A DNA stretch of 64,000 bases from Polytrichum commune (Eukaryota; Streptophyta; Polytrichopsida; Polytrichales; Polytrichaceae). Positions 45,026 to 56,213 of the stretch are shown here, piece by piece. The translations under genes and the position numbers were made by a program. Each line of letters begins with the position of its first letter. Position 1 is the stretch's first letter. Under the pieces are notes generated by a model. The model searched no databases, was not told the DNA's origin, and saw only the letters and a list, made by a program, of their open reading frames with translations. Location of the stretch: positions 16,018,527 to 16,082,526 of the forward strand of contig OX485808.1 of NCBI GenBank assembly GCA_950295325.1, written 5' to 3'.

Positions 45026-45577
45026 AAGGGGCTCTTTACACCATGGACCATGAAGTCGTCCCAAGGCCCTGTAAAATTTGTGATTGGTTGTTGAACTCGT
45101 TGGTTGTTTACACCAAGGAAATAATGTCATAGTGACCACGAAGTTTGAGGTCCCCATAAGACATATTTTAAGGCAGACATTATCCACTGACATGGTCCAA
45201 TGGGTTTTGCTATGGGATAAGCAAAAGAAGTGCTCTTGTAGAAAAAGGCAAGGACCCATGGCGGAGAAATATTATTATAATAAATTCTTGATGAATTCTT
45301 TTTTGGGAACAGAAGATGAAGATAAGAGAAGACACAAGAATGGTCAAACTTTAAAAAAAAATTTAAACTGCCCTTATTGGACATTTATTAAAAAAATCAC
45401 CGCATTCACTTTTTGGTGCATGGTCATTCATCTTGGTCCACATTCGGTTTACACCTAGTAAGGGGCCCAAAAGCTTTGTAAATTGATTTTTAAGAAATCG
45501 GACCATGGAAAAAGGACCATGGAAAAAGGACATCTTCCATGGTCCGACTTCATGGTCCATGATGTAAACTGGTCCTT
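45026..45577. mobile_element. MITE-like element, 552 bp, about 33-bp TIRs containing CCATGGACCATGAAGTCG
   Basis: 45026-45058 and 45545-45577 are inverted copies with about six mismatches, sharing CGACTTCATGGTCCATG. Near the right end GACCATGGAAAAAG is directly repeated (about 45500-45530) and then faces an inverted CTTCCATGGTCC. No transposase ORF. A second copy starts at 63975 and runs off the window. Confidence 0.7.
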
Positions 45578-45579
45578 GT

Positions 45580-46567
45580 GTGCAATTGCAAAATGAAAAA
45601 AGACAATCATGAGGGAAGGTTAGCTAATTGTGCAATTGAGACCCCAAGTGCTTCGAACTGTGAAGAAGTGTAGAAAGGAACAGAACTCCAAAGCAAGAAA
45701 CACTTTGATAATGGAGAACGTAATACCAAAACATGCAAATTTCAATTTAGAAATAATAATAATAATAGAGGAGGTTGAGAAGGTAGGGAGAAGACAATAA
45801 CTTCAAGAGCGACATGGCAATTCCTTAGCTAAAACAACCTTCCGGTAGGAATACATATAATAAAAAAATTGGCCCCAAAAACCTGAGCCACAAAATAACA
45901 AGTATTGGATAGATGGTTGTGTGATCAGGCTCGGCCCTACAAATGGGGTTGGTTTTAGTACTTCTATCAACAACACCCTAAAGTTAGGTGGGGTTGGACC
46001 TTTACTAGTTGGAATCACACAATGTCTTATCTTTTCGTTATTAATGTTATTTTATTAAGTAGAGATGTTAATATTTTAATATGTCCAAACAACCAATTTG
46101 ACCTTTGTTGGCATAAAATGAGATACAATAAATAGTTATAGCATTGCATGATCCAAATAGGAAATGATACTAAATACAATATTTAGTGTAGTGTCCTAGA
46201 GTGCCAAACTTGCTTATCACCTACAATATAGTGAGAATGAGCCGGGATGACTCAATTGTAAACCTATGGGGTTGCAATTTTGCCCATCAATGCCTACCTA
46301 TGATGGTTCGTACTTGAAATTTACATGGCGGTATTCAAAAATTCACATTAGGGCCAAGGATTCAAGGCAAATCCATGTATAAATAAAATGAAATGATCAT
46401 GGTAGACCAAAGAGCTCGGCTGCTTATAATCAAAATTTAAAGAACGAAGAGTTCTTGAGGGTGAGTCTCCATTCCAATGACAATAGTAATCTTGCATTCA
46501 GAAATCCACGTGTCATTCCCACATTGGTTAGGACATGACTAAGTCCTAGGTGGAAACTTCACTAATA
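45580..46567. other. AT-rich spacer with no gene seen
   Basis: No supported ORF. A short (AAT)n run lies near 45750-45765 and an isolated ACTAAAT-type end motif near 46170-46190. Confidence 0.5.
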
Positions 46568-47018
46568 ACCCACCACACTTATTGGTGCAGGCTGCCAATG
46601 AATGGTGAGTACCAACATTGATTACAACCAATGGCTCTCATTGGTTAAACTAACTCTAGGAGTGGACCCCTGCTAATAGGAATTGTTCACTACACTAAAT
46701 ATGATATTTAGTGTTAGATACACTAAATACGAACACTACACTAAATATCACTAACCCTATGAAAGTAAGTAACATTAAATGTAAACTCAAACACTAAATA
46801 TCATCTATGGTAATATGTGAAAGTTACATGGACGAATTTAGTGTTTAGTAGGAAAGAGGTGGCAACAAGGAAGGCAGCGACGGTGCATTTATGTCTTACA
46901 CTAATTATCAAAGAATTGAAAATTAGTGTTGAGCATAGTAGGGTGGTAAAACACTAAATCTAATCAAACATTAAATATCATATTTTGTGTAGTGGCTTGC
47001 ACCAATAAGTGTGGGTGG
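46568..47018. mobile_element. Nested inverted-repeat elements
   Basis: The outer pair CCACACTTATTGGTGCAGGC (about 46571-46590) and its near complement GGCTTGCACCAATAAGTGTG (46994-47013) bound the unit. Inside, ACTACACTAAATATGATATT (from 46692) and its near complement ending ATATTTTGTGTAGT (to about 46993) bound a smaller, about 300-base unit rich in ACACTAAAT repeats. This looks like one MITE inserted in another, related by its ends to the ACTAAAT family. Confidence 0.6.
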
Positions 47019-47382
47019 ACTATAAATATTGTATTTAGTGTTGTATGGTAATTTATGTCACCGTTGTCACTTTTCTAATGACACTTCTTATGAATAAGTA
47101 TACAAGTACTGTACTGTTATCCCCACTTATTATTATTGGAACACAATTTGGTAAAAATTGCATCCTAGCATTTTTGTGATGAAATATTTTCATGATTGAA
47201 TGAAATGTGAATGAAAAATCACTTAATAAGTGATAGTAATTGTAACATTATAACTCTTTAATGCCCAAAAAGTTTTACAAAGGATGACAAATATTGTTAG
47301 GTTTTACATTTAGTGTTGGTGACACTATGCGGGCAGTTTCACAATCAGTATTGAACAAGACTAAATATTTAGTATACTGTAG
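47018..47382. mobile_element. ACTAAAT-family element, copy 2
   Basis: Colinear with 63624-63973. Shared blocks are ATTGTATTTAGTGTTGTATGG, GACACTTCTTATGAATAAG, TGATGAAATATT, AAGTGA-AGTAAT, ACAAAGGATGACAAATA-TGTT, TTTAGTGTTGGTGACACTATG and AGTATTGAACAAGAC. It ends in ACTAAATATTTAGTATAC, again a palindromic terminus. Confidence 0.65.
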
Positions 47383-47511
47383 CATTCCGGCACCGTAAAG
47401 ATGAAATAGAGCGCCCTCTATGTTACTGTAGGTGACAGTTCTGGTTAGGGTTAGGGTTTTATGGTTTGAAGAGTTCTGATTCCCAGCTTTCCTGGTTCCG
47501 TGAGCGAAATT

Positions 47512-48190
47512 GATGGTGGATCGCAATTTGGAGGTGATTGCACAGTATTCTTATGTAACTTCTGGTTTGGAACCATCGGAATTCCGAGTGCAGGTAGGTT
47601 GTTTAATGATGCTTTTGGAATGGGATTTTCCGGTTCTGTGATGCGCACGTGAGCTCTCTGATGTGTCCATGGTGTAAAAAGCTTCTGGATTGGCCCATGG
47701 CAGCGAGGAATTGAGCTAGAGTTTTAGGATATTTTGGTCCATTTCTTCGCAGTTAGTTCAGTAGTCGTGGTCTGTTGCCTGAGAGATCTTTGGTATCGTT
47801 GTCCTTTTGTTCCGGGTTGCAATTAGGGAAATATGCGGAGGGTTCACTGGATTCGAGCAATTGTGAAGCATACAACCCCTTGTTTGACAGGGATGAGAGT
47901 GCTCCGCAATCATCCACAGAGTTCGCCGTTTTTGACCAGGGAAAGAAAGAGCAAAAAATGAAACATGGCTCCATAATATATGGTGTCGCTCAAACTTCGA
48001 GATGTTCTAAGTCAACATGTAATCCCAAAACGGGCATCACGAGAATTAGAGGGAATCAAGACTGCTGCCTCCTTTGCCTTCAAAGGTGAACTCCTTGAAC
48101 TGGCGCTGACAGGCCAGGTTCCCATATGCTTGGTTAGAAATATCCGGTTACCCACTATGATTGTATGATTGTGATTGTATGATTGGGTGG
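47512..48190 (+). other. Possible exons or pseudogene, unidentified
   Basis: An ATG at 47512 opens 27 sense codons (MVDRNLEVIAQYS...) ending at a consensus donor (CAG/GTAGGT, about 47592). Further on, 47775-47970 in one frame (SNCEAYNPLFDRDESAPQSS) and 47995-48092 in another (LKLRDVLSQHVIPKRASREL, ending AFKG) look protein-like. They are separated by a frame change and no splice pair joins them cleanly. This could be the decayed start of a lost gene or untranslated leader of the eIF2B gene. No family recognised. Confidence 0.25.
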
Positions 48191-49124
48191 ACCATAGGTG
48201 GTAGGTACGATGCACCGAAAGAAATACTAAAGGTCACTGAGGCGTTTAGGTCGAATTGTGATGCAATCTGATTATATGGAGCTTCAATATGAGCTTAAAC
48301 AATGCGTTATTGTCAGTATAAAGGGAGAATGAGCAGGCAATTGAGCTCCGCCTTATAGGATGTTGGCTCGACCTATAAATGTTTCTGACTGTAGCCAAAT
48401 TGCTACAGTGCCTGCACCTCCGAAGCGCGGTTATGCTGCCTGCAGACAATTTATATATGTGATGGTTAGGATTTGCATTATGTTATGAGTAGTGCGCGTT
48501 ATTAAGTTCTGTTGTGTTCATGCAAGGGCCTGCCTTCAACAGCTGCCTTAGCGAGAGCGCGACCGAAGGCTTCCTATAACATTCTTAAGTAGCCTATTTA
48601 GGTTTCGGCGCAAATCTTAGGTAGGTAATTGGGATAACCCAAGAGTAATTCCGTCCTCATCAATTGAAGCTAGGCAGATGGGAGAAGGCTCTATAAGTGA
48701 AGATAGGCAACAATGGGGTGTTGACTGATGAGAGCTTGCCACTTCACTATGCTTGGTATTCATGCATATAGTCAGGGACCTTGATTTTTTGGGAATTTAT
48801 TCTTGAAGCTAGAATACAATAAGAGCGTCCTTATAGATGCTTAAGCATGCTACGGCCAACACTTGGGAGTAGGGTGTAATTAAGTTTGGTTTTGCAAGTG
48901 AGGAAAGTAGGGTCTCCAGCAAATGGCAAAGGAAAATATATGATAATTTATATTCTTAGCAGAAGAAAAAAACCTCTTGTTGCAGATAGACACAGTTGGA
49001 CTTCTGTTTATTTAAAATCTAGTGAGTTTGACCAGGGACAAAAGTGCTTGGACCTTCTTCTGTATTCTAATGCGTATACTACATGTCTTGCTGTGCTTTG
49101 TAGGTCTAAACAGAGGCAGGCAAG

Positions 49125-52123
49125 ATGAAGGTCGAGGATGCGCCAGCGGAAGATGTGGTGGGAGCTGGAGAGCTCGCAGGGGGCGTCACTTTTGAATGGT
49201 TAAGACAGGTTAGGTTCTGCCTCTGTATCACCCTGAAATTGCACTACTTCTTCATTAGCACTAGTACTCCTTTTCCATGCCAAAAAGATTTTGCAAAAGA
49301 GGAAAAAAGAGGATCCACATTATGACAACAGTAAAGTGTATATTGCCCCGGAACATGGGTGATATCAAACTTGCAATTGCATTATTGTGAAGGAAGTCCT
49401 CCTGAAGAAGGTTAATGGTCTTCCATTTGAAACGAGACTTTGACCTGATAAGTATTGTTTGAGCAGTAATCAATCAACTTATTTATGTGGATGGAATGTC
49501 ATTGTTTTTACTGTTCGCACTTCAGGTCTTAGCACATAGGTCTGCATCAGCGATGGAAAGTTATACTGGATCCATTTAAACAACATATAATGAAATGAAA
49601 TATGCATCCAACGAAGAGGGTAATTAAGTAGATGATTACAAATTATAGGTGATGCTCACCTCCTTATTTTGCTTTGTCACTGAGATACAGGCAGAAGATG
49701 CAAGCCTGCTGTCCAATAAAACCCTTCCCAGCAGAACAGCCTCTCATGGAGACCCTTCCTTTAGTGTGATTGAAGAGTTCAACTACTGGCGTACTCAGCC
49801 AGAACTTGCGGAAGCTGTGGCAGCTATCAAGGCCTTGACAGCACTTATCAGGCGAAGTGAGGCTACCACTATGATGGGATTGGAGATTGAGCTGAAGAAG
49901 GCTTCAGAGGTCCTCAAGGTAGGTATTAAAGATCTGACTATCGATGTTGTTTGGAGAACAAAATAGGCTAGTGGTGAGACCAATACAGATGGCTTTAACG
50001 GGATGCTTACAGTGACAGTCTGGTTGGGTGCATGGTATGATCAGGCTTGGGATGAAATCTCTATACCACTGTCTGCAGGCTGCGACCTTTTCTTGCGATA
50101 TGTCATGCGCACATCTGCTCTGGAGTACGAGGACATCCAAGCTGGCAAGGCCCGTCTTATTGAGCGTGGGGAGAGGTTTGGTGAAATATCACAGAAGGTA
50201 GCATTCACATCATTTTGTATTACATGGTTGCCAAGTATGTGAAGCAAAGTGCTGGAAATACCATACTTTTGTAAGTTGAACTCCATTAAACAACAGTTTT
50301 TTTTCTTCAGTTTGAGTGATTTGATGCCAGGTAAGTGTCTTGGGCTGTCAAATACTGCATAACAAATAATTTTTGGAGTTTGGAAGTCCTGGACTCAATA
50401 GAGAATATACATCACTTTGTATGACAGGACTTTATCCAAGAGGTATTCAAGATATTAGAATGATTGTGTTTGCTTGTGAGGAAAGGCTAGTGAAGCCCAT
50501 GTAAACTTCCATAATAATTGTGCAACTGGCAATGATTCATCGAGATGGAAAGTTCATGGTTTGGACCAACTCTAGAGGGCCACTATATGATTTTGTAGAA
50601 CACTTGGGTTAAAGGTTCTCAAGTTCAAGTGATGGTTTTGCAAAGGAAGTTCTGGCTTTTGCAAAGTGGACCGAGGGGATACACTTTGGTTGGTCATGAG
50701 TTTTGAAAATGCCTGTGCTAATATTGAGGTGATTTTCAAATTGCAGGCACGCCGGACAATTGCCATGCTTGGGCAGGACTTTATCCTACATGGAACCACT
50801 GTCCTGACCCATGGTTTCTCAAGGGTGGTGCTCTCTTTACTGAAGATGGCAGCTGCAAATGGGAAGCAGTTCAATGTCATCTGCACAGGTGCCACTCTAC
50901 TCATGCACATTTCTGCAGTGACCACCTCTTTTGAAAGTCATAGTTGCTGCTTTGCGGCTCCATTAATATAAACACATGCAATAAAATATGGCAAACTAGG
51001 AGTAAACATCTTGAGATATTGGTTTTTGGAGCTATCTTGATTCCGTTGTCTCACTTATTAGAGTTGTGCATTTTAACTCAATGGCCTCTTCTGCACATCT
51101 CAGTTATGAGCTCGAGATGATTATTATTTTAAGTTGCTTAACAGTTTTGTTACTCAGTTGGACCCTGTAAACTACCTTAATACCTTCTTGGGTTTCAGTT
51201 TCTTAGATCTTAACACGCATATATATACTACATTGCTTTGGATGTGCAGAAGGAAGGCCTGACAACACGGGTGCAAAGATGGCCAAAGAATTATTGGCAG
51301 CTGGGATACCAGTCACTTTAATCCTAGACTCTGGTGTAGGGTACATGATGGAGAAAGTGGACATGCTGTTGGTGGGTGCTGAAGGTGTTGTAGAAAGTGG
51401 TGGAATCATTAATTACCTTGGCACATATCAAGCTGCACTGGTTGCACGGTCTATGAACAAACCTGTCTATGTGGCTGCTGAAAGTTATAAGGTACTTGTT
51501 CTGCTATGGCTTGTTTGATGTTCTGCCATGAACTTGTGGTAGGCAGTTCCAGCCAGTGCCAACCAGGTCACGGGTGTTCCTTATTTGCCAACCTCAAGGT
51601 CCAGCAGCTCCGGATTATAGATGTCTTAAAATGAGCGAGGAAGAAGTTATGATGGTTAGGTTAGGACTATGAACTGAAGTGTATCTGATGCCATTTTGCT
51701 ACTCAATGTCCAGGTGCATGAACAACTTTTGGTTGGGCCACTTGAACTATGAGTATGGTATAGGTGACTCAAGCTAAAGATGATGTTTAAGGGAGAGTAT
51801 GAGGGTTTAAGGTTGAAGGCTAAGTTTAAGGTGATTTAACCACATGCTGTTTTCGATAAGCCCTAGTGTGCTATTCTTACTGAAGATATAATTGTGGGTA
51901 TTGTTGGTCATGACAGTTTGCACGCCTATACCCTCTTGAACAGAGGGACTTGGCCCCATCGCCCCACCATGTGGACTTTGTGGAACCAATTCCAGAAGAT
52001 GCAACAGTTGAGAACTCTTCCAGAGATTACACACCCCCTCATTACCTTACTCTCTTGTTCACAGACTTGGGTGTCCTCACCCCATCTTCTGTAAGTGATG
52101 AGCTAATTCAATTGTATCTATAA
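49125..52123 (+). CDS. Translation initiation factor eIF2B subunit alpha
   Basis: Six exons join in frame to 351 residues: 49125-49208, 49691-49918, 50045-50197, 50747-50888, 51250-51491, 51917-52123. After a short acidic leader (FEWLRQ closes exon 1) come the helical N-terminal domain with ATTMMGLEIELKKAS and LSAGCDLFLRYV, TSALEYED, and the Rossmann-like domain with HGFSRVVL, EGRPDNTGAKMA, GAEGVVESGGIIN and NKPVYVAAESYK. The C-terminal signature is TLLFTDLGVLTPS followed by VSDELIQLYL. eIF2B is the guanine-nucleotide exchange factor for eIF2; the alpha subunits dimerise at the core of the decamer and sense phosphorylated eIF2-alpha. GEGREPD-like sugar-phosphate pocket residues appear in EGRPDN. 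No key block is missing. The start Met at 49125 is preceded by CAAG. The 5' leader may be spliced, as a T-rich gene-free kilobase precedes it. Confidence 0.95.
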
Positions 52124-54290
52124 ATACGCCCACCCACTTTTAAAGTGAGTTTAGACTGCATGAGTAGCAGCTTAATCTTGAAGCCAAGCTCTGGCGCTAC
52201 CTACAATTTTGTTATTTCAATTCTGGGTTGCTAAGCAAGGAGTCTTTGTGTGGAAATGAGGTGATGTTATTTCCTTGCTTCCTGTTTAGTTTTCAATGAC
52301 TTTTGAAGTCTATTATGAGTATTATGATCCTTCAAGCTTTGGATGGACTATTGTACCTTTTCCCCCATTCTGAGCATATTTTGGATGTGGACATTTTTTT
52401 ATGAATGAAGTTGTAATTTATCACATTCTGATATGTGCATCGAGTGCTGTCTAATTTTTGAGAGATGTGTTTTGCATCTTTGGTAGTATCGAAGGAGGGG
52501 TTCAGATCCTTTCATTGTCCATGCAGGTAGAAAATGAGATTGCTACAAGCTAAAGAATCTGGCTTGAAGTCTAACTTATGTGATCAGCCAAGCATTTGAC
52601 CAATTTTGTCTTCTTGATATATGCTCCTATGACGTTGGTTTTAGGCTACCCATATGTTGGTTTTGGGTATGCCTACCTTACTTGCTTGACCAGGGTTAGG
52701 GTTTTGGAATGCGAGGTGGTTCCCCTCTCTCAGGAGCAAGTGAGCAATATACCACTCAAATATAGGTGTTTTGCTTAAGCCTCAAGAGTGACCACATAAG
52801 GCCCACATGCCTTAGTAAATGTCTCACTAAGCTTGTCCCTGAGCAATGGAACACAACCAGCCCAGTGAACCTCCAAAACTGCATGGAAGGGAAGGACAGG
52901 ATTCAGTGGAAGAAATGGTAACTTCACACCTTGCACTGGAAGAGCAGAAGACAGACACTGCTAAGGTAATGCACACGTGAGTCTCACTGCAATTTCTGTA
53001 AACCCTTGATGCCAGGACATATGATCATCAGCGAAGGAAATCAGAAACCAGTGATTATAACAAAACAAATTTGTTCATTTAAGTCCAAATTCTAATCACC
53101 TGAAAATTTGTTGTAGTAGATGACACGGGAAGATGGGCCGAAGTTGCAATAGCTTTTGTCTTCGACTTTAGGGAAAACTTCACTTAGCCTTCCTGCTTCT
53201 CCATATTTCCAACCTTAAACTTCAAAGACCTAAAGTCCATACTTAACTTTCATACAAGGCAAGAGTGATGATAAAATAGAAGTTGTATGTATAATAAACA
53301 AACAAACAAACAGACAAGGGAAGGCTTTGTCATGAGAGGCTTTGTCCTAAAATGACATTCTAAAAGTAATTATTTTTAATTACTAGCTTTTTTCATACTA
53401 AATTGGAAATTTCATTGAGCTTCCATTGAGCTTCACAAAACTTTATCCATGGAGTTTTGACATGCATTACCCAGGCCCTATTCTACTCAAAGATAGTAGT
53501 CTCCACACTGTCTCTATCCCATGGTATGGGACATAACCAATAATTAAATAAATCTAGAATCATTGTAAAATCAAAAGTAACTGAAGATAATGAATTAGAA
53601 AACCAAAAGTAAAGAAAAGCAACTTACAGTGGGTTTACATAAGACCTACAGTAGAACAAGACCGAGACAGAGGAAACTTTGAAATCAAACAATATATTCA
53701 ATATTTGATAGTGTCTGCCAAAAGTACACTGCAAAGCCGCCACAGGAAACAAGACAAATTCTCTCAATAAATTACTAACGCAATAAGGACGTTGGCCAAT
53801 AAGCGCTACTGGGCTTAGCAGGGAGCCAGTAAAAAAGGGAGGGAGCATCAACTCAAAATTTGAAATTTAGAAATTAGTGCCCCAGACCCAATCAGAGACT
53901 GAGCCCATCCACCAATCCAATCACCGCAATAATGATACCCGTACCAACAACCGGGGTTTACCCATGCTTATACCCGTCCTTACCCTGTTTCCAAAAAGAT
54001 CCCCAAATAAGGGAACGCGTTCTCTCTCGTTCCCTCCCAGTCTTTCTTAGCTCCGTCTCCTTCTCCGGTGCTGTTCGGAGCTTCGGGCGTTTCGTTGCAG
54101 AGTTTCATCAGCTTTGGAGCTGTTGAGTTTATTCTCTTTGAGATTTTTACAGGTTGTTAAGGTTATAAGGTTATACTTGGGTGAGTATGAGGCATCTGAG
54201 AGTGTAATTTTAAGCTTCTGTTGCTGTGTTCACAGTTAGTATTGCGGTAGTGTTGCGGCCAGCGAGTGTGTTGTTGCGCCGAATGTCTAT
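52124..54290. other. Intergenic, no gene seen
   Basis: The first few hundred bases are the probable 3' UTR of the eIF2B-alpha gene. The rest has only short ORFs in all frames. 53930-54130 is pyrimidine-rich (CTCTCTCGTTCCCTCCC near 54020), as in a promoter or leader of the next transcript. Confidence 0.5.
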
Positions 54291-54303
54291 GTACAGTCTT
54301 ACA

Positions 54304-55440
54304 GCGGAGCCAGGGTATGTTGCGATCGCGGTGCGGTGCGCTGGTGTATGTGGACTGTGCGAGTGCGAATGAAATCCAGAGGTGAGGAATTTTGAGAGCT
54401 CTTTGTGTATGTTCTGATGAAGATTAGCAAGTCTTGTATGTCTGCTGCTAGGAAAAACTTGAATATGTATGTTAGAGTTCTGCAGAAGTTAAAGAGACTC
54501 AGTTGTTGCACAGGAAGTGTACCTGTCTTGCCGTGGTTTCGGTGTAATTGGAACTTATGAAGCAATCCAGAGGTGAGGATTTCTAAGAGCTGGTTCTAGT
54601 GGAGATAGTGAGTCTTTTGTGTCTGCTGCTGAGAAAAACTTGAATATGTATGTTTGAGTTCTGGTGTATTTAGTGACTCGGCTGTGTCACGGAAAGTGTA
54701 TGTGTCTTGCTGTGATGTCGATGTCATTGGAATGCGAATCACTTCAGCTCGTAGGAAATCAAAAGAGGTTTGGTGTTGGTTGTGCATTTTGCTGGCGAGG
54801 TTAGCGACACGAACAGTGTATTTTCTTTACGGTCCACTTACGATGGAGCCAGGGTATGTTGCGATTGTGTAATTGCACTGTGTAAACGACTGTAGCGATG
54901 AGGAATTTGTAGAGCTAGTTGTGCATCTTCTGGTGAAGATAGCGAGTCTTGAGTGTCTGCTGCTGAGAGAAACTTGATTGTTGCGCAGGAAGTGTTTGTG
55001 TCTTGCTGTATTGTTGGTGTCATTAGAACGTAAATCACTCAAGTTCGTAAGAACTGAACAGACCTCTAGTGTTGCTTGTGCATTTGCTGGTGAGATACCG
55101 ACACGACTAGTGTACGTGCCTTACGGTGGAGCCAGAGTATGTTGCGATTGCGGTGTAATTGCACTGAGTGTATGATCTTGCGGTGAGGAATTGTAGAGCT
55201 GGTTGTGCATGTTCTGGTGAAGGTAGCCATTTCTGGAATGCGAATTACTTCAGCTCATAAGAAAGCAAGAGAGTTTTGGCGTTGGTTGTGCATTTGCTGG
55301 CGAGGTGTACCTAGAAAGTGTAGACATCCAGCTGAGAGTAACTTGAAAGTGTATCGTAGAGTTCTACTGTAGTTGCGCTTACATTACTGCGGCGTCGATG
55401 CGATTGGAATGTGAAGAACTTCGGATGAACGTTTGATTAA
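54304..55440 (+). repeat. Degenerate tandem repeat upstream of the coiled-coil gene
   Basis: Four to five units of about 190-330 bases start near 54380, 54568, 54893 and 55182 with GGTGAGGAATTT-type sequence and share GAGCTNGTTGTGCAT, GTGTCTGCTGCTGAGA-AAACTTG, GGAAGTGT-TGTGTCTTGCTGT, GTCATTGGAATGCGAATCAC, TTGTGCATTTGCTGGCGAGG and GGAGCCAGGGTATGTTGCGA (54305, 54844, 55129). Units are missing different sub-blocks. They carry many GTGAG/GTAAG-like strings, so the array may lie in an intron of the 5' leader. Confidence 0.75.
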
Positions 55441-56111
55441 ACTATTCCAGCTGTGCTTCGATCGAGAGCTTTTGCGCAGTCCTTGCTAGGGAAGTAAGTA
55501 ACAGGTAGAAGGTGCACGGTACTGGTAAGCGTCGGAGTCTGACCGTGTCTAGCAATCTTGGAAAGCACAGCACGTAATTGGACGCTAGGAACGAGGAATG
55601 CTTTTTTCTGTTAATTGTTCCTAGGTCTTGAATTATGTTGTAGCAAAGGAGTTAGTAATAGAATGCCATACCTGTGCTTTTTCTTCTCGGTTTGACGTGT
55701 TATAACCTTTCAGGTCCTTCACAACATTGATAAGATTACCCCTATCATTGTTTTAAGATTAGAATTAATGTTTCTTGTCGATTCAAGTAAGAGTTTCCCG
55801 AATTATATTTTCTAGATTTCTTGATTGCGGGGATCATCAAGATTGCAGGAAATATTTTCTTGTTGCCTATGTATCGAATGACAAAATCTAATATGAAGAG
55901 AGCAACATCAGTCTGCGGGGATCTCTGGTAGGATTGTATATTATGCATCAAGAGGAATAGTAGCGCGTGGGGATCCGTGTCAAGCGCAGCAGCTGCTTGA
56001 AGTGTATCGAGTATTTGTTTGCAATTCGAAACTGAATTACTCATCTCTGTCTACGTCTAAGAAATTTGTTTGTGAGTTTGCTTTAAGCAGAATGGAAGGA
56101 AGCACAACTCC

Positions 56112-56213
56112 ATGGCTGACCAGCCGCAGGGGCTGGAAGTGGTGAAAAGAGAAATTCACCGACGTCCTTCCCATCATACTACTATGCGTATTGCACCAAG
56201 TCATCAGGCCTGA
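56112..56213 (+). promoter_or_regulatory. Upstream ORF overlapping the start of the coiled-coil gene
   Basis: An ATG at 56112 opens a 33-codon ORF (MADQPQGLEVVKRE...) whose stop TGA (56211-56213) shares its A with the ATG at 56213: TGATG. A second short ORF in another frame starts at 56092. Such an arrangement would force initiation at the main ATG by leaky scanning or reinitiation, usually lowering expression. Alternatively the uORF is the true N-terminal exon joined by splicing; I see no obvious donor. Confidence 0.5.

Noticed and set aside
54304-55440. CRISPR-like or satellite array
   Set aside because: Unit lengths vary and spacers are absent; this is plant nuclear DNA with degenerate direct repeats.
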